From Methylovulum sp. (GTDB lineage Bacteria > Pseudomonadota > Gammaproteobacteria > Methylococcales > Methylomonadaceae), in the NCBI GenBank assembly GCA_016919605.1, contig JACXTQ010000132.1:1-8586 (forward strand): a stretch of DNA of 8,586 nt, read 5' to 3'. The position numbers and the translations under genes were made by a program. Below, in pieces: positions 1 through 5,799 of the stretch. The stretch's first letter is position 1; every line of letters starts with the position of its first letter. Under the pieces are notes generated by a model. It worked only from the letters and a program-made list of their open reading frames with translations, made no database searches and was not told the DNA's origin.

Positions 1-340
1 CGCTAGCCGCATCGCTATCGTCTGGCTCTAAATCGGCAGACCCGCCGCCCACCACCGCAATATCCGCCCGCAACTCCAGCACCTCCGGGTAGCGGTTCAG
101 CCTGCCAACAGCCGCCGCCTCGGTAAACAGCTTCTGCAACTGGGCAAACTCACCGATGTTAACCGTGGTTTCCGTAGCAATGCCGCCCATACAAGTGCGC
201 AACTCAATATCCAAAGCATTGTGCCGGAAAGTACGCGGCATCAAATTCTTAACAGCCACCTCCAACGGATAAGCTGCCCCTGCAAAAGCCGCTTTTAAAT
301 CTTCATTGTCCCCATCTGGGGCAATAATAAATGTCGTCAT
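1..340 (-). CDS. Unrecognised protein of the capsid-side operon, N-terminal 113 residues (runs off the window)
   Basis: An open frame starts with ATG (bases 340-338) and has no stop for 113 codons up to the window edge, so the C-terminus is missing. The N-terminus reads MTTFIIAPDGDNEDLKAAF. The visible part is soluble, mixed alpha/beta in character, ends in an acidic stretch (LEPDDSD), and has no signal peptide or membrane segment. It begins 13 bases after the stop of the probable capsid gene and lies on the same strand, so it is very likely cotranscribed with it. A purine-rich GGGTAGG sits about 7 bases before the start and can serve as ribosome binding site. I do not recognise the family. 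By position it may be a head completion, connector or other virion-assembly protein, but that is inference only. The coding call rests on the long open frame, the start context and gene order. Confidence 0.75.
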   Translation of the reverse strand, partial: MTTFIIAPDGDNEDLKAAFAGAAYPLEVAVKNLMPRTFRHNALDIELRTCMGGIATETTVNIGEFAQLQKLFTEAAAVGRLNRYPEVLELRADIAVVGGGSADLEPDDSDAAS

Positions 341-353
341 TCTGTACCTACCC

Positions 354-2090
354 TTAATTAACAGAGAAATCAGTAATTTGAAGGCTCGCGCACCCTTTTG
401 AACTAGGCCCATGCAAGTTAACCTCAGTTAAATTACGCTGATAAACGGTAAAGCCGCGTTTCATATTCGGCGTATTACCCAATTGCAGAATAATCGGCGC
501 TACGGCATCGGCATAAACGATAGGCGAACGTGCGGCCTCGGCAGCTTGGCCGATAAACAGGATTGATGTGCTTGTGTTATCTTCGACAACAATATCCCGA
601 TTGGGGCAAAAATAAACCTCGTAAATGCCCATCAGCGTACCCATCCAATAAATGCCGGCCCGCGGCATCAGCCCAGATGGCTTAAACATAGTATTGGGTA
701 ACGCCATAATTAGCGCGGCCATATCTATGCCGACATACCAGTATTTGATACCGTATGCCATGGTATCAATTGCCATCTGCTGACTAAGACTGTTCACCGG
801 CAAGGCCATATCCATGAAGATTTGTGCCGCGTTTAATGTCGCCTGGCGGCCTGTCCAATTAAAGAAAAACGTGGCAGAATTTTGGCTGGCCAACTGCATC
901 ACCATCGATAAGGCCTTATAATGCCGTTCGTTGCCCATCTGGTTATTTACGGCAACCATCGCTTGGCTGGCTGGGTCGATCCCCAGCTCATTGCTCATTT
1001 GCGTCATGGCATCGGGCGATACCTGAACAATACCGCGCCACGGGCTAGCGAAGTAATCAAATGTATCAATATGAACATTTAATGAAGGGGGAAATAGGCT
1101 ATCGTTATTTTCATAATCGATAATGGCTTTTACCCTGACAGGCACTGATGATGATAATGCCCCACCGCCGGATGCCGTTACCGTTACGGTAAATGCCCCC
1201 GTGGTGTTATTGATAGTACCCGATTGGGTATAGGTCACTGATCCAACCGTCAAAGAGCCGCTAATAACGCCCGGCGAAACTTCTTTGCCCGCAAATTGGC
1301 CGTTGATATAAACCATAGCGCGGCCTTTCAGCAGAGGCAAATCACCGGCGTTTCTGTCACATGCAAAAAGTGATGATTGGATACGGGTAATCTTGCCCGT
1401 ATACGCCACTGCATTGCCTGAAGGTGTACCGCGCGTTCCGGTGTCGATTCTGTCGCTTGAAAAATAGGCGTTGCCAGAATTAGCCCCGTCCATGTTAGCA
1501 CCAGCGGCATACTGGCCGTTATCAATACCGGCTTGATGCGAAAGCATGGCAAGTTTGGCTTGGTTAGAACCCAAATCGTACGGTAAAGAAACAACGAACG
1601 GCGGCAAAGAGAGGAAAGACGACAAAATTGCCGTTACCGCCCTGTTCGCCTGAATTGCCAATGGGTCAGATGACAAGCTGTCCGCACTATCTAATGCAAT
1701 ACCGGATGATGAGGCCAGTTTATACTTTAATTCAGCCTCACGGGTGGTTGAATGGGCGATTGCAATAGCCGTTTCGATAACGTCAGCTGACGGTAAACAA
1801 CCGTGTTCGCGCTCATAAAGTATCGCGCCGTCAAGCATCGCGCTACAGACGCTAGAAAACTGTTCCGGGGTCAGTTCGTCCCGGATTACCTGCATTTTTT
1901 CAGGTACGTTAAAACCGATGACCGACGCGCTTTGATTGGCCGTCGTATTCAAATAATCTGCAACCGAGGCAGAGTCTAACGCTACCCCTAAATCGGTTTT
2001 TTTAAATTGTGAACGCAACCCGTCAAAAAAAGCCCCGGCATTTTTAGTGTCTTGGCTATAAAAGGTGCGCTGGCCGGAAAGTGTTGTCAT
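354..2090 (-). CDS. Probable phage major capsid protein (HK97-fold type with beta-rich insertion)
   Basis: Encodes 578 aa from the preferred ATG at 2090; an in-frame ATG at 2147 would give 597 aa. No database match could be run. What suggests a capsid protein is the overall layout. An N-terminal helical part (SQFKKT near residue 45 of the long form) is followed by a Gly/Ser/Asn-rich middle. Then comes a Thr/Ser/Val beta-rich insertion at about 271-345 (long form), containing INGQFAG, GSLTVGSVTYTQSG and FTVTVTA, like an insertion domain. The C-terminal half is hydrophobic with aromatic clusters, and the tail (SPIVYADAVAP, then TVYQRNLTEVN and PSSKGCASLQITDF) resembles the C-terminal end of several tailed-phage capsid proteins as I remember them. 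The protein would assemble into the head shell. The 2090 start is preferred because the 19 extra codons of the long form coincide with a strong hairpin; both starts have only weak ribosome binding sites. A different abundant virion protein is the main alternative. Confidence 0.6.
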   Translation of the reverse strand: MTTLSGQRTFYSQDTKNAGAFFDGLRSQFKKTDLGVALDSASVADYLNTTANQSASVIGFNVPEKMQVIRDELTPEQFSSVCSAMLDGAILYEREHGCLPSADVIETAIAIAHSTTREAELKYKLASSSGIALDSADSLSSDPLAIQANRAVTAILSSFLSLPPFVVSLPYDLGSNQAKLAMLSHQAGIDNGQYAAGANMDGANSGNAYFSSDRIDTGTRGTPSGNAVAYTGKITRIQSSLFACDRNAGDLPLLKGRAMVYINGQFAGKEVSPGVISGSLTVGSVTYTQSGTINNTTGAFTVTVTASGGGALSSSVPVRVKAIIDYENNDSLFPPSLNVHIDTFDYFASPWRGIVQVSPDAMTQMSNELGIDPASQAMVAVNNQMGNERHYKALSMVMQLASQNSATFFFNWTGRQATLNAAQIFMDMALPVNSLSQQMAIDTMAYGIKYWYVGIDMAALIMALPNTMFKPSGLMPRAGIYWMGTLMGIYEVYFCPNRDIVVEDNTSTSILFIGQAAEAARSPIVYADAVAPIILQLGNTPNMKRGFTVYQRNLTEVNLHGPSSKGCASLQITDFSVN

Positions 2091-2116
2091 GATAGGCAGC
2101 TCGCTATAAAAATGGA

Positions 2117-2142
2117 AACAATCCCGGACAAGCCGGATTGTT
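2117..2142 (-). repeat. Strong hairpin just upstream of the capsid gene start
   Basis: The arms AACAATCC (2117-2124) and GGATTGTT (2135-2142) pair perfectly. The stem extends inwards by two G-C pairs past a one-base bulge at 2125, leaving a 5-base loop (2128-2132). On the minus strand it is followed by a weak T-run (ATTTTTA), so it could be an attenuator, an mRNA-stabilising 5' structure, or a protein-binding palindrome. It lies 26 bases before the ATG at 2090 and inside the extra N-terminal codons of the longer reading. That supports 2090 as the real start and makes this a 5' untranslated element. Confidence 0.6.
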
Positions 2143-2198
2143 GCCATTATGCAAGCCTAAAAAAGGCAGTTTTGTAGGGGTTTCCTGATGGTCAGGGC

Positions 2199-2223
2199 AA
2201 AAAAAAGCCCCTTAACTGGGCTT
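2199..2223 (-). terminator. Rho-independent terminator, leftward
   Basis: On the minus strand AAGCCC and GGGCTT (plus-strand arms 2205-2210 and 2218-2223) form a 6-bp stem around a 7-base loop, directly followed by a run of eight T. The plus-strand direction has no T-run. It therefore ends transcripts arriving from the right, and it lies upstream of the capsid gene. The capsid mRNA must then either start to the left of it (below 2199) or read through. A leftward transcript beginning somewhere between 2230 and 2540, perhaps a small RNA, would be its natural client. Confidence 0.75.
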
Positions 2224-2236
2224 CTTAACCGACATA

Positions 2237-2277
2237 AAACCGCATCAAAAAATGCTTTGCCAATAAACCGCATCAAA
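2237..2277. repeat. Two direct repeats of AAACCGCATCAAA, 28 bp apart
   Basis: The 13-base sequence AAACCGCATCAAA occurs at 2237-2249 and again, without mismatch, at 2265-2277. The start-to-start distance is 28 bp, slightly under three helical turns. The copies lie just to the right of the leftward terminator in non-coding sequence. Such iterons can bind a regulator or replication protein. With only two copies the function is open. Confidence 0.6.
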
Positions 2278-2516
2278 TACCGGAATGGGCTTAATCCCCC
2301 CTGTTGTCGTAGTAATATGGCCGTTGGCAACATACCTGCCCACAAAAACAAATACCCCGCCTACAGTACAAAAAAAACGATACTCATATTATTAGAGTTT
2401 TAAAATCAATTGGTTACAGTTTCCGCCTAACAATAACCTACTACAGTATTACCACACCCTACGCTATTTACAAATTAACCTAGTGACAAATTTACTACAC
2501 ACAGTTTAAGGAAACC

Positions 2517-2579
2517 ATGCTGTACCAACTAACACATCCATTAAAAAAGGCCGCTAAATGCGGCCTTTTTTGTGTTTAA
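2517..2579 (+). CDS. Possible 20-residue leader-like peptide overlapping a terminator
   Basis: A short frame, MLYQLTHPLKKAAKCGLFCV, starts at an ATG preceded by AAGGA (2508-2512) at a short spacing of four bases, and ends in TAA at 2577-2579. Codons 9-18 are made of the terminator hairpin itself, which is why the peptide reads KKAAKCGLF. Translation into the hairpin would affect its folding, as in attenuators. Equally, it may be a chance frame: any AAAAAAGGCCGC...GCGGCC sequence would read this way. No clear promoter is seen before it. Low confidence. Confidence 0.2.
   Translation: MLYQLTHPLKKAAKCGLFCV
2543..2571. terminator. Bidirectional intrinsic terminator
   Basis: AAAAAAGGCCGC (2543-2554) and its perfect complement (2560-2571) flank a 5-base TAAAT loop. 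This gives a strong GC stem with T6 after it on both strands. It sits 13 bases before the -35 box of the first operator-promoter. It would shield that promoter from rightward read-through and also stop leftward transcription out of the DNA-handling block. Confidence 0.9.
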
Positions 2580-2583
2580 AATA

Positions 2584-2612
2584 TTGTGAATTAGGCGTAA
2601 TTCGCCTACAAT
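2584..2612 (+). promoter_or_regulatory. Sigma-70 promoter P1 with embedded palindromic operator
   Basis: The -35 box TTGTGA (2584-2589) and -10 box TACAAT (2607-2612) are separated by 17 bp. Between them lies the palindrome TAGGCG-TAATT-CGCCTA (2592-2608), starting 3 bp after the -35 box and overlapping the first two bases of the -10 box. A dimeric repressor bound there would block RNA polymerase. The same arrangement recurs at 5279-5307 with the same spacing and offset, so both promoters are very probably controlled by one regulator. P1 is placed to drive the 391-aa protein and the helicase, with a leader of about 50 bases. Confidence 0.85.
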
Positions 2613-2620
2613 AGCATCCA

Positions 2621-2638
2621 GCCACCATATCGGGCGGC
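2621..2638 (+). promoter_or_regulatory. Leader hairpin, copy 1 (GCCACC...GGCGGC)
   Basis: GCCACC (2621-2626) pairs with GGGCGGC (the bases in 2633-2638) as five pairs with one A-C mismatch and a 6-base loop. It ends 31 bases before the ATG at 2670, in the transcript from P1. The same GCCACCA...GGCA pattern occurs in the leader of the 139-aa gene (5331-5350, also about 30 bases before its ATG) and at 5821-5840. That recurrence is the main evidence; a single weak hairpin would not be worth calling. Confidence 0.45.
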
Positions 2639-2669
2639 AAAATTCCATCACAAACTGAGAGGACTTATT

Positions 2670-3845
2670 ATGGCAAAAGCCTACGCCACTTGTGCAACCA
2701 CAGGTTGCCACCACACTATTTCATTATTTGGACGAAACCAAAAAGATGCCGACTGCAAAGCGGAATGGGCGGAAAAACAAGGTTTTATCTGCACAGACTG
2801 CCAAGCCCAACAACGCGAAGCAGAAAACGCCAAAGCCGCCGAAGCCAATCAAGCCCAAGGTCTGCCAGAACTGACAGGCACACCCAAGCAAATCGCTTGG
2901 TCAGAAACACTCCGTGCCGACAAAATAGCCCTTCTTGAAAAAGCCCAATCCGGCGAATTGTCCGGAATGATGCTGGATGCCTACTGGGGATCATCACACA
3001 ACGCTATTGCCTTGGATGACGGGCATTTGACGTATGTCATCAACCAATTCAAAAACCAAACCGCCGCCAGTTGGTTTATTGATAACCGTGAAACTAAAAT
3101 CGGGGTGATTTTGAAAGCCTTGTTTATCAAACAACCACCCGCTATCAACACAGCGATTGATGCTGAAATGCTTAACGACATCAAGGCCGAAGCCACCGTT
3201 AGGCCGGAATCGGCAAACTCTGAAACCGTGGCGGAAATTGGCTTGAATGGCAACACGATTACTATTGCTTTCCCCGAAAAACGGGAAGATTTTCGGCTGT
3301 TAATGCGCGGCAATGGCTTTGATTGGCAGACATCGGCTTGGCGGCGCACCCTCACGGCGTTTAATGGCAACCCAATTGACCGCATGGCGGACATTGGTCA
3401 TGAGTTGTTGGCACACGGTTTTATCATCCGCATTTACGATGAAGCTACCCGCTTAAAAGCCATCAGCGGCGATTTTGAAGCAGAACAAACCCGCTGGATT
3501 AAGGCGTACACCAGCGGCTCAGAAAAAGGCAAAGTGTGCATTGCTTGGGGCCGTGATGAGGATTATTACAAAGCCGCCAAACGCTTACCGACTGCCAAAT
3601 ATGTCAAGCCCCACCTTTCCGTTGATCCGGTGCAGTATGAGCAAATCCGGGACTTTGCAGCAGTCAACGGCTTTAGCATCACCGAGGCCGCGCAAGCGTT
3701 ATTGGATGCAGCCCAAACGGCTAAAGAAAACGCCTTGGTGGTGTCGGTAGCACCCAAGCCAAAAGCGCGTAAAAAAGCATCGAATAAACCCGAAGCACTG
3801 ACAGTGCCTGAATCGGTGGAGGTCGACAATGATTTGCTTGATTGA
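2670..3845 (+). CDS. Cysteine-rich, possibly HARP-like DNA-binding partner of the SNF2 helicase
   Basis: Encodes 391 aa; the ATG is preceded by GAGAGGA at good spacing. The N-terminus carries Cys8, Cys13, Cys29, Cys41 and Cys44, including a C-x2-C knuckle (FICTDCQ), which suggests a zinc-binding domain. Residues 50-65 are an Ala/Glu/Gln-rich linker, followed by TPKQIAWSETLR (71-82). Residues 191-230 (NTITIAFPEKREDFRLLM, then GFDWQTSAWRR) match the pattern of HARP-type modules: a short strand, a basic/acidic helix, then W-x(n)-W-R-R. A related pattern with KVCIAWGRDEDYYKAAK appears at about 288-304. HARP domains give SMARCAL1 its fork-DNA binding. The C-terminus (about 355-391) is Lys/Pro-rich and disordered. 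The stop overlaps the helicase start by 17 bases, so the two products are probably made together and act together. The HARP link is inference from pattern, not a profile hit. Confidence 0.8.
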   Translation: MAKAYATCATTGCHHTISLFGRNQKDADCKAEWAEKQGFICTDCQAQQREAENAKAAEANQAQGLPELTGTPKQIAWSETLRADKIALLEKAQSGELSGMMLDAYWGSSHNAIALDDGHLTYVINQFKNQTAASWFIDNRETKIGVILKALFIKQPPAINTAIDAEMLNDIKAEATVRPESANSETVAEIGLNGNTITIAFPEKREDFRLLMRGNGFDWQTSAWRRTLTAFNGNPIDRMADIGHELLAHGFIIRIYDEATRLKAISGDFEAEQTRWIKAYTSGSEKGKVCIAWGRDEDYYKAAKRLPTAKYVKPHLSVDPVQYEQIRDFAAVNGFSITEAAQALLDAAQTAKENALVVSVAPKPKARKKASNKPEALTVPESVEVDNDLLD

Positions 3846-5271
3846 GCCTATCCGAACCAAAACCCCGCTACTCTCACAACAAACCCAAGCCATTGCCAAA
3901 TTGCTCCCCACTCGTGTGGGGGCGTTGTTTATGGAAATGGGCACGGGCAAGACCCGCACGGCGATTGAATTAATCCGGCTTAGACAGGCAAAAATTAGCC
4001 GGGTGATTTGGTTTTGCCCGGTATCGCTAAAAGACACCATCCGCCATGAAATCTTAAAGCACACGGAATGCCTACCGAGTCACATCCAAGTGTTTAACCA
4101 CAAAACCAGCATTAGCACCGGACAGGATTGCTTTTGGCAGATTGTCGGCATTGAATCAGTATCATCGAGCAACCGCGTGGCGTTGACGGTCAACCATTTG
4201 ATTGATGCAGATGCTTTTGTGATCGTGGATGAATCCAGCTACATCAAAGGTCATAAATCCATGCGCACCCAACGCATTACCTTTGTGGCGGAACGGGCGC
4301 GGTATCGGTTGATATTGACAGGAACGCCGATTAGCCAAGGCGTGGTGGATTTGTATGCCCAAATGCGTTTCTTGTCGAAAAAAATCCTGGGCTACCAGTC
4401 GTTTTATTCCTTTTCCAGAAATCACTTGGAGTATTCCGAAAAGTTCAAAGGCTTGATTGTGCGTAGCCATAACACCGAATGGATTGCCGCCAAGATCAAG
4501 CCTTACGTCTACCAAGTCACCAAAGACGAATGCTTAGATTTGCCGGATAAGCTTTACGAAATCCGCTATTGCTGTTTTACCGAAGAGCAATACCGCTATT
4601 ACAAAAAAGCCAAGAACGAAATTTTAGCGGACGTGGATTTTGACGACTTCAAACCCTACACTATTTTCCGACTGTTTACCGCCTTGCAACAGATTAGTTG
4701 CGGGTTTTGGCGACGACGATTGAACGAGGCGGGGGATTATGAGTGGCTGACGTTTCCACATAACCGCTTGGCAACGCTGATGGACACCATCACCAGCATT
4801 CCGGCGGACGAAAAAGTGATTATTTGGGCAAAGTTTATCTATGACATTGAGCAGATCGCCGCCGCTTTGATGGAACAATTTGGGGCTGAAAGTGTGGCCT
4901 TGTTTTATGGGGCAGTGGCTGAATCAAAACGTGCAGACGAAGTGGCAAAATTCCGCCAGTCAGCGCGTTTTTTTGTGTCCACGCCTAGTTGTGGCGGTCA
5001 TGGACTGACGCTCAATGAAGCCCACTATGTGCTGTTTTACAACAATGGCTTTAAGTATTCCGAGCGTATCCAAGCAGAAGACCGCTGCCACCGCATAGGG
5101 CAGGAACACAAGGTGGTTTATATCGACATTTGGGCGCATTGCGGTATTGATGAGCGTATCGGCAAGGCGTTGGATAAAAAAAGTGATGTGGTGGCAGAGT
5201 TCAAGCAGGAAATTGACAAGGTGAAATCGACGCATAAAGAAAAACTAAAATCGTTGCTTGAAATGCTTTAA
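3829..5271 (+). CDS. SNF2-family DNA helicase/translocase
   Basis: Encodes 480 aa. The ATG lies inside the end of the previous gene and has an excellent TGGAGG site 6 bases before it (3817-3822). The superfamily 2 motifs are complete and in order: Walker A MGTGKT (37-42), DESS box (134-137), LTGTP motif III (163-167), motif V GGHGLTL (389-395), and motif VI ERIQAEDRCHRIGQ (412-425). The last two are diagnostic of the SNF2 C-terminal lobe. Such enzymes use ATP to translocate on double-stranded DNA, remodelling or annealing it. There is no appended DNA-binding or nuclease domain, only a Lys/Glu-rich tail (about 455-480). The previous gene therefore probably supplies substrate binding. Phage members of this family are usually placed in replication or recombination, which is the likely role here. 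All catalytic motifs appear intact. Confidence 0.95.
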   Translation: MICLIEPIRTKTPLLSQQTQAIAKLLPTRVGALFMEMGTGKTRTAIELIRLRQAKISRVIWFCPVSLKDTIRHEILKHTECLPSHIQVFNHKTSISTGQDCFWQIVGIESVSSSNRVALTVNHLIDADAFVIVDESSYIKGHKSMRTQRITFVAERARYRLILTGTPISQGVVDLYAQMRFLSKKILGYQSFYSFSRNHLEYSEKFKGLIVRSHNTEWIAAKIKPYVYQVTKDECLDLPDKLYEIRYCCFTEEQYRYYKKAKNEILADVDFDDFKPYTIFRLFTALQQISCGFWRRRLNEAGDYEWLTFPHNRLATLMDTITSIPADEKVIIWAKFIYDIEQIAAALMEQFGAESVALFYGAVAESKRADEVAKFRQSARFFVSTPSCGGHGLTLNEAHYVLFYNNGFKYSERIQAEDRCHRIGQEHKVVYIDIWAHCGIDERIGKALDKKSDVVAEFKQEIDKVKSTHKEKLKSLLEML

Positions 5272-5278
5272 AAATAAC

Positions 5279-5307
5279 TTTACAAATAGGCGATTATCGC
5301 CTATGAT
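5279..5307 (+). promoter_or_regulatory. Sigma-70 promoter P2 with embedded palindromic operator
   Basis: TTTACA (5279-5284) and TATGAT (5302-5307) are separated by 17 bp. The operator TAGGCG-ATTAT-CGCCTA (5287-5303) starts 3 bp after -35 and shares two bases with -10, exactly as in P1. Only the central five bases differ between the two operators. P2 begins 8 bases after the helicase stop, with no terminator between, so the downstream genes can receive both read-through from P1 and new transcription from P2. It drives the 139-aa gene and probably the whole cassette beyond it. Confidence 0.87.
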
Positions 5308-5330
5308 TTTTATCAATGGAGCAGCAAACA

Positions 5331-5350
5331 GCCACCAAGGACGGGGTGGC
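5331..5350 (+). promoter_or_regulatory. Leader hairpin, copy 2 (GCCACC...GGTGGC)
   Basis: A perfect 6-bp stem, GCCACC (5331-5336) with GGTGGC (5345-5350), has an 8-base loop AAGGACGG. It lies in the P2 leader and ends 29 bases before the ATG at 5380. Where copy 1 has an A-C mismatch this copy has an A-T pair, while the flanking AGCCACCA and CGGG are kept. It could be a protein-binding RNA hairpin or a second DNA operator. Confidence 0.5.
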
Positions 5351-5379
5351 ATTAACCAGCAAACGCGAGGATTACCATC

Positions 5380-5799
5380 ATGACTATAGAAGAACTTTTT
5401 TTACTGCATACCAAACTTGAGCAAGCAGGCCATTGTTATGGTGCAGTCCGCCAGAACATAACTTGGCACACATTTGGCTGTTCAGGTGGAGAAAAATTGC
5501 TCGAATTCCGCACAAAAATAGCGGCACAAGACATGCCACCGGATCATGAAAAATACCAGTCTTTCATGCAAGGTTTTTACTGCCTTGATATTCATTTAAC
5601 AGCAACCGTTGCTGAATGTAAGCAAACCAAAATTAAGTTTCAAATTTTAGATCGTCTGGAAAGCGTTGGGATGGCGAAGCAAAGTTGGACAGAATCCGGT
5701 GCTTTGTTATCCAAGAAAATAGAGGCTTCTGAAATATTGCCTTTAGTTGAAACGTTTTTTCCTAAGCCCAAAAAAGAAGAGCCTGTTATACAAGAATGA
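5380..5799 (+). CDS. Unrecognised 139-aa protein under the P2 operator-promoter
   Basis: The start ATG follows GAGG (5367-5370) at 9 bases, 29 bases after a leader hairpin, so the start is well supported. I do not recognise the family. The protein is soluble, without a signal peptide or membrane segment. It has an N-terminal helix (MTIEELFLLHTKLEQ), a middle rich in His, Cys and aromatic residues (HCYGAVRQNITWHTFGCSGG, about 18-37), a strand-like part (FYCLDIHLTATVAECK, about 67-82), and a Lys/Pro/Glu-rich tail (FPKPKKEEPVIQE). The Cys residues are not spaced as a standard zinc finger. It stands between the helicase and the GNAT-IbrA-IbrB cassette and is the first gene controlled by P2. A small accessory, inhibitor or regulatory protein of the phage early region is possible, but no function can be assigned. 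Confidence 0.75.
   Translation: MTIEELFLLHTKLEQAGHCYGAVRQNITWHTFGCSGGEKLLEFRTKIAAQDMPPDHEKYQSFMQGFYCLDIHLTATVAECKQTKIKFQILDRLESVGMAKQSWTESGALLSKKIEASEILPLVETFFPKPKKEEPVIQE

Larger units (their letters stand above)
2148..2669. other. Divergent intergenic control region without a convincing gene
   Basis: About 520 bases separate the leftward structural genes from the rightward DNA-handling genes. Two open frames of 64 and 71 codons cross the left part on opposite strands. Neither has a ribosome binding site (one needs a TTG start) and both run through the intrinsic terminator, so they are not called. The region is AT-rich between about 2366 and 2415. It contains a leftward terminator, a pair of 13-base direct repeats, two CGCCTA half-sites, an 8-base repeat CTACAGTA (2361-2368 and 2441-2448), a possible 20-codon ORF, a bidirectional terminator and the first operator-promoter. 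No tRNA or CRISPR-like array was seen. Confidence 0.7.

Noticed and set aside
2091..2147. Extra 19 N-terminal residues of the capsid protein (start at 2147)
   Set aside because: The segment coincides with a strong hairpin and its composition (RLVRDCFHF) differs from the rest; kept as an alternative, not as the main call.
2157..2351. 64-codon minus-strand frame in the divergent region
   Set aside because: Needs a TTG start without a ribosome site, and its C-terminal part (SPVKGLFFAL) is simply the translated terminator hairpin and T-run.
2188..2403. 71-codon plus-strand frame in the divergent region
   Set aside because: No ribosome binding site, runs through the leftward terminator and the direct repeats, and has low-complexity Asn/Lys/Pro composition; no sign of coding selection.
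3566..4064. Minus-strand frames of 87 and 121 codons opposite the helicase pair
   Set aside because: Antisense shadows of well-supported plus-strand genes, without ribosome sites or recognisable domains.
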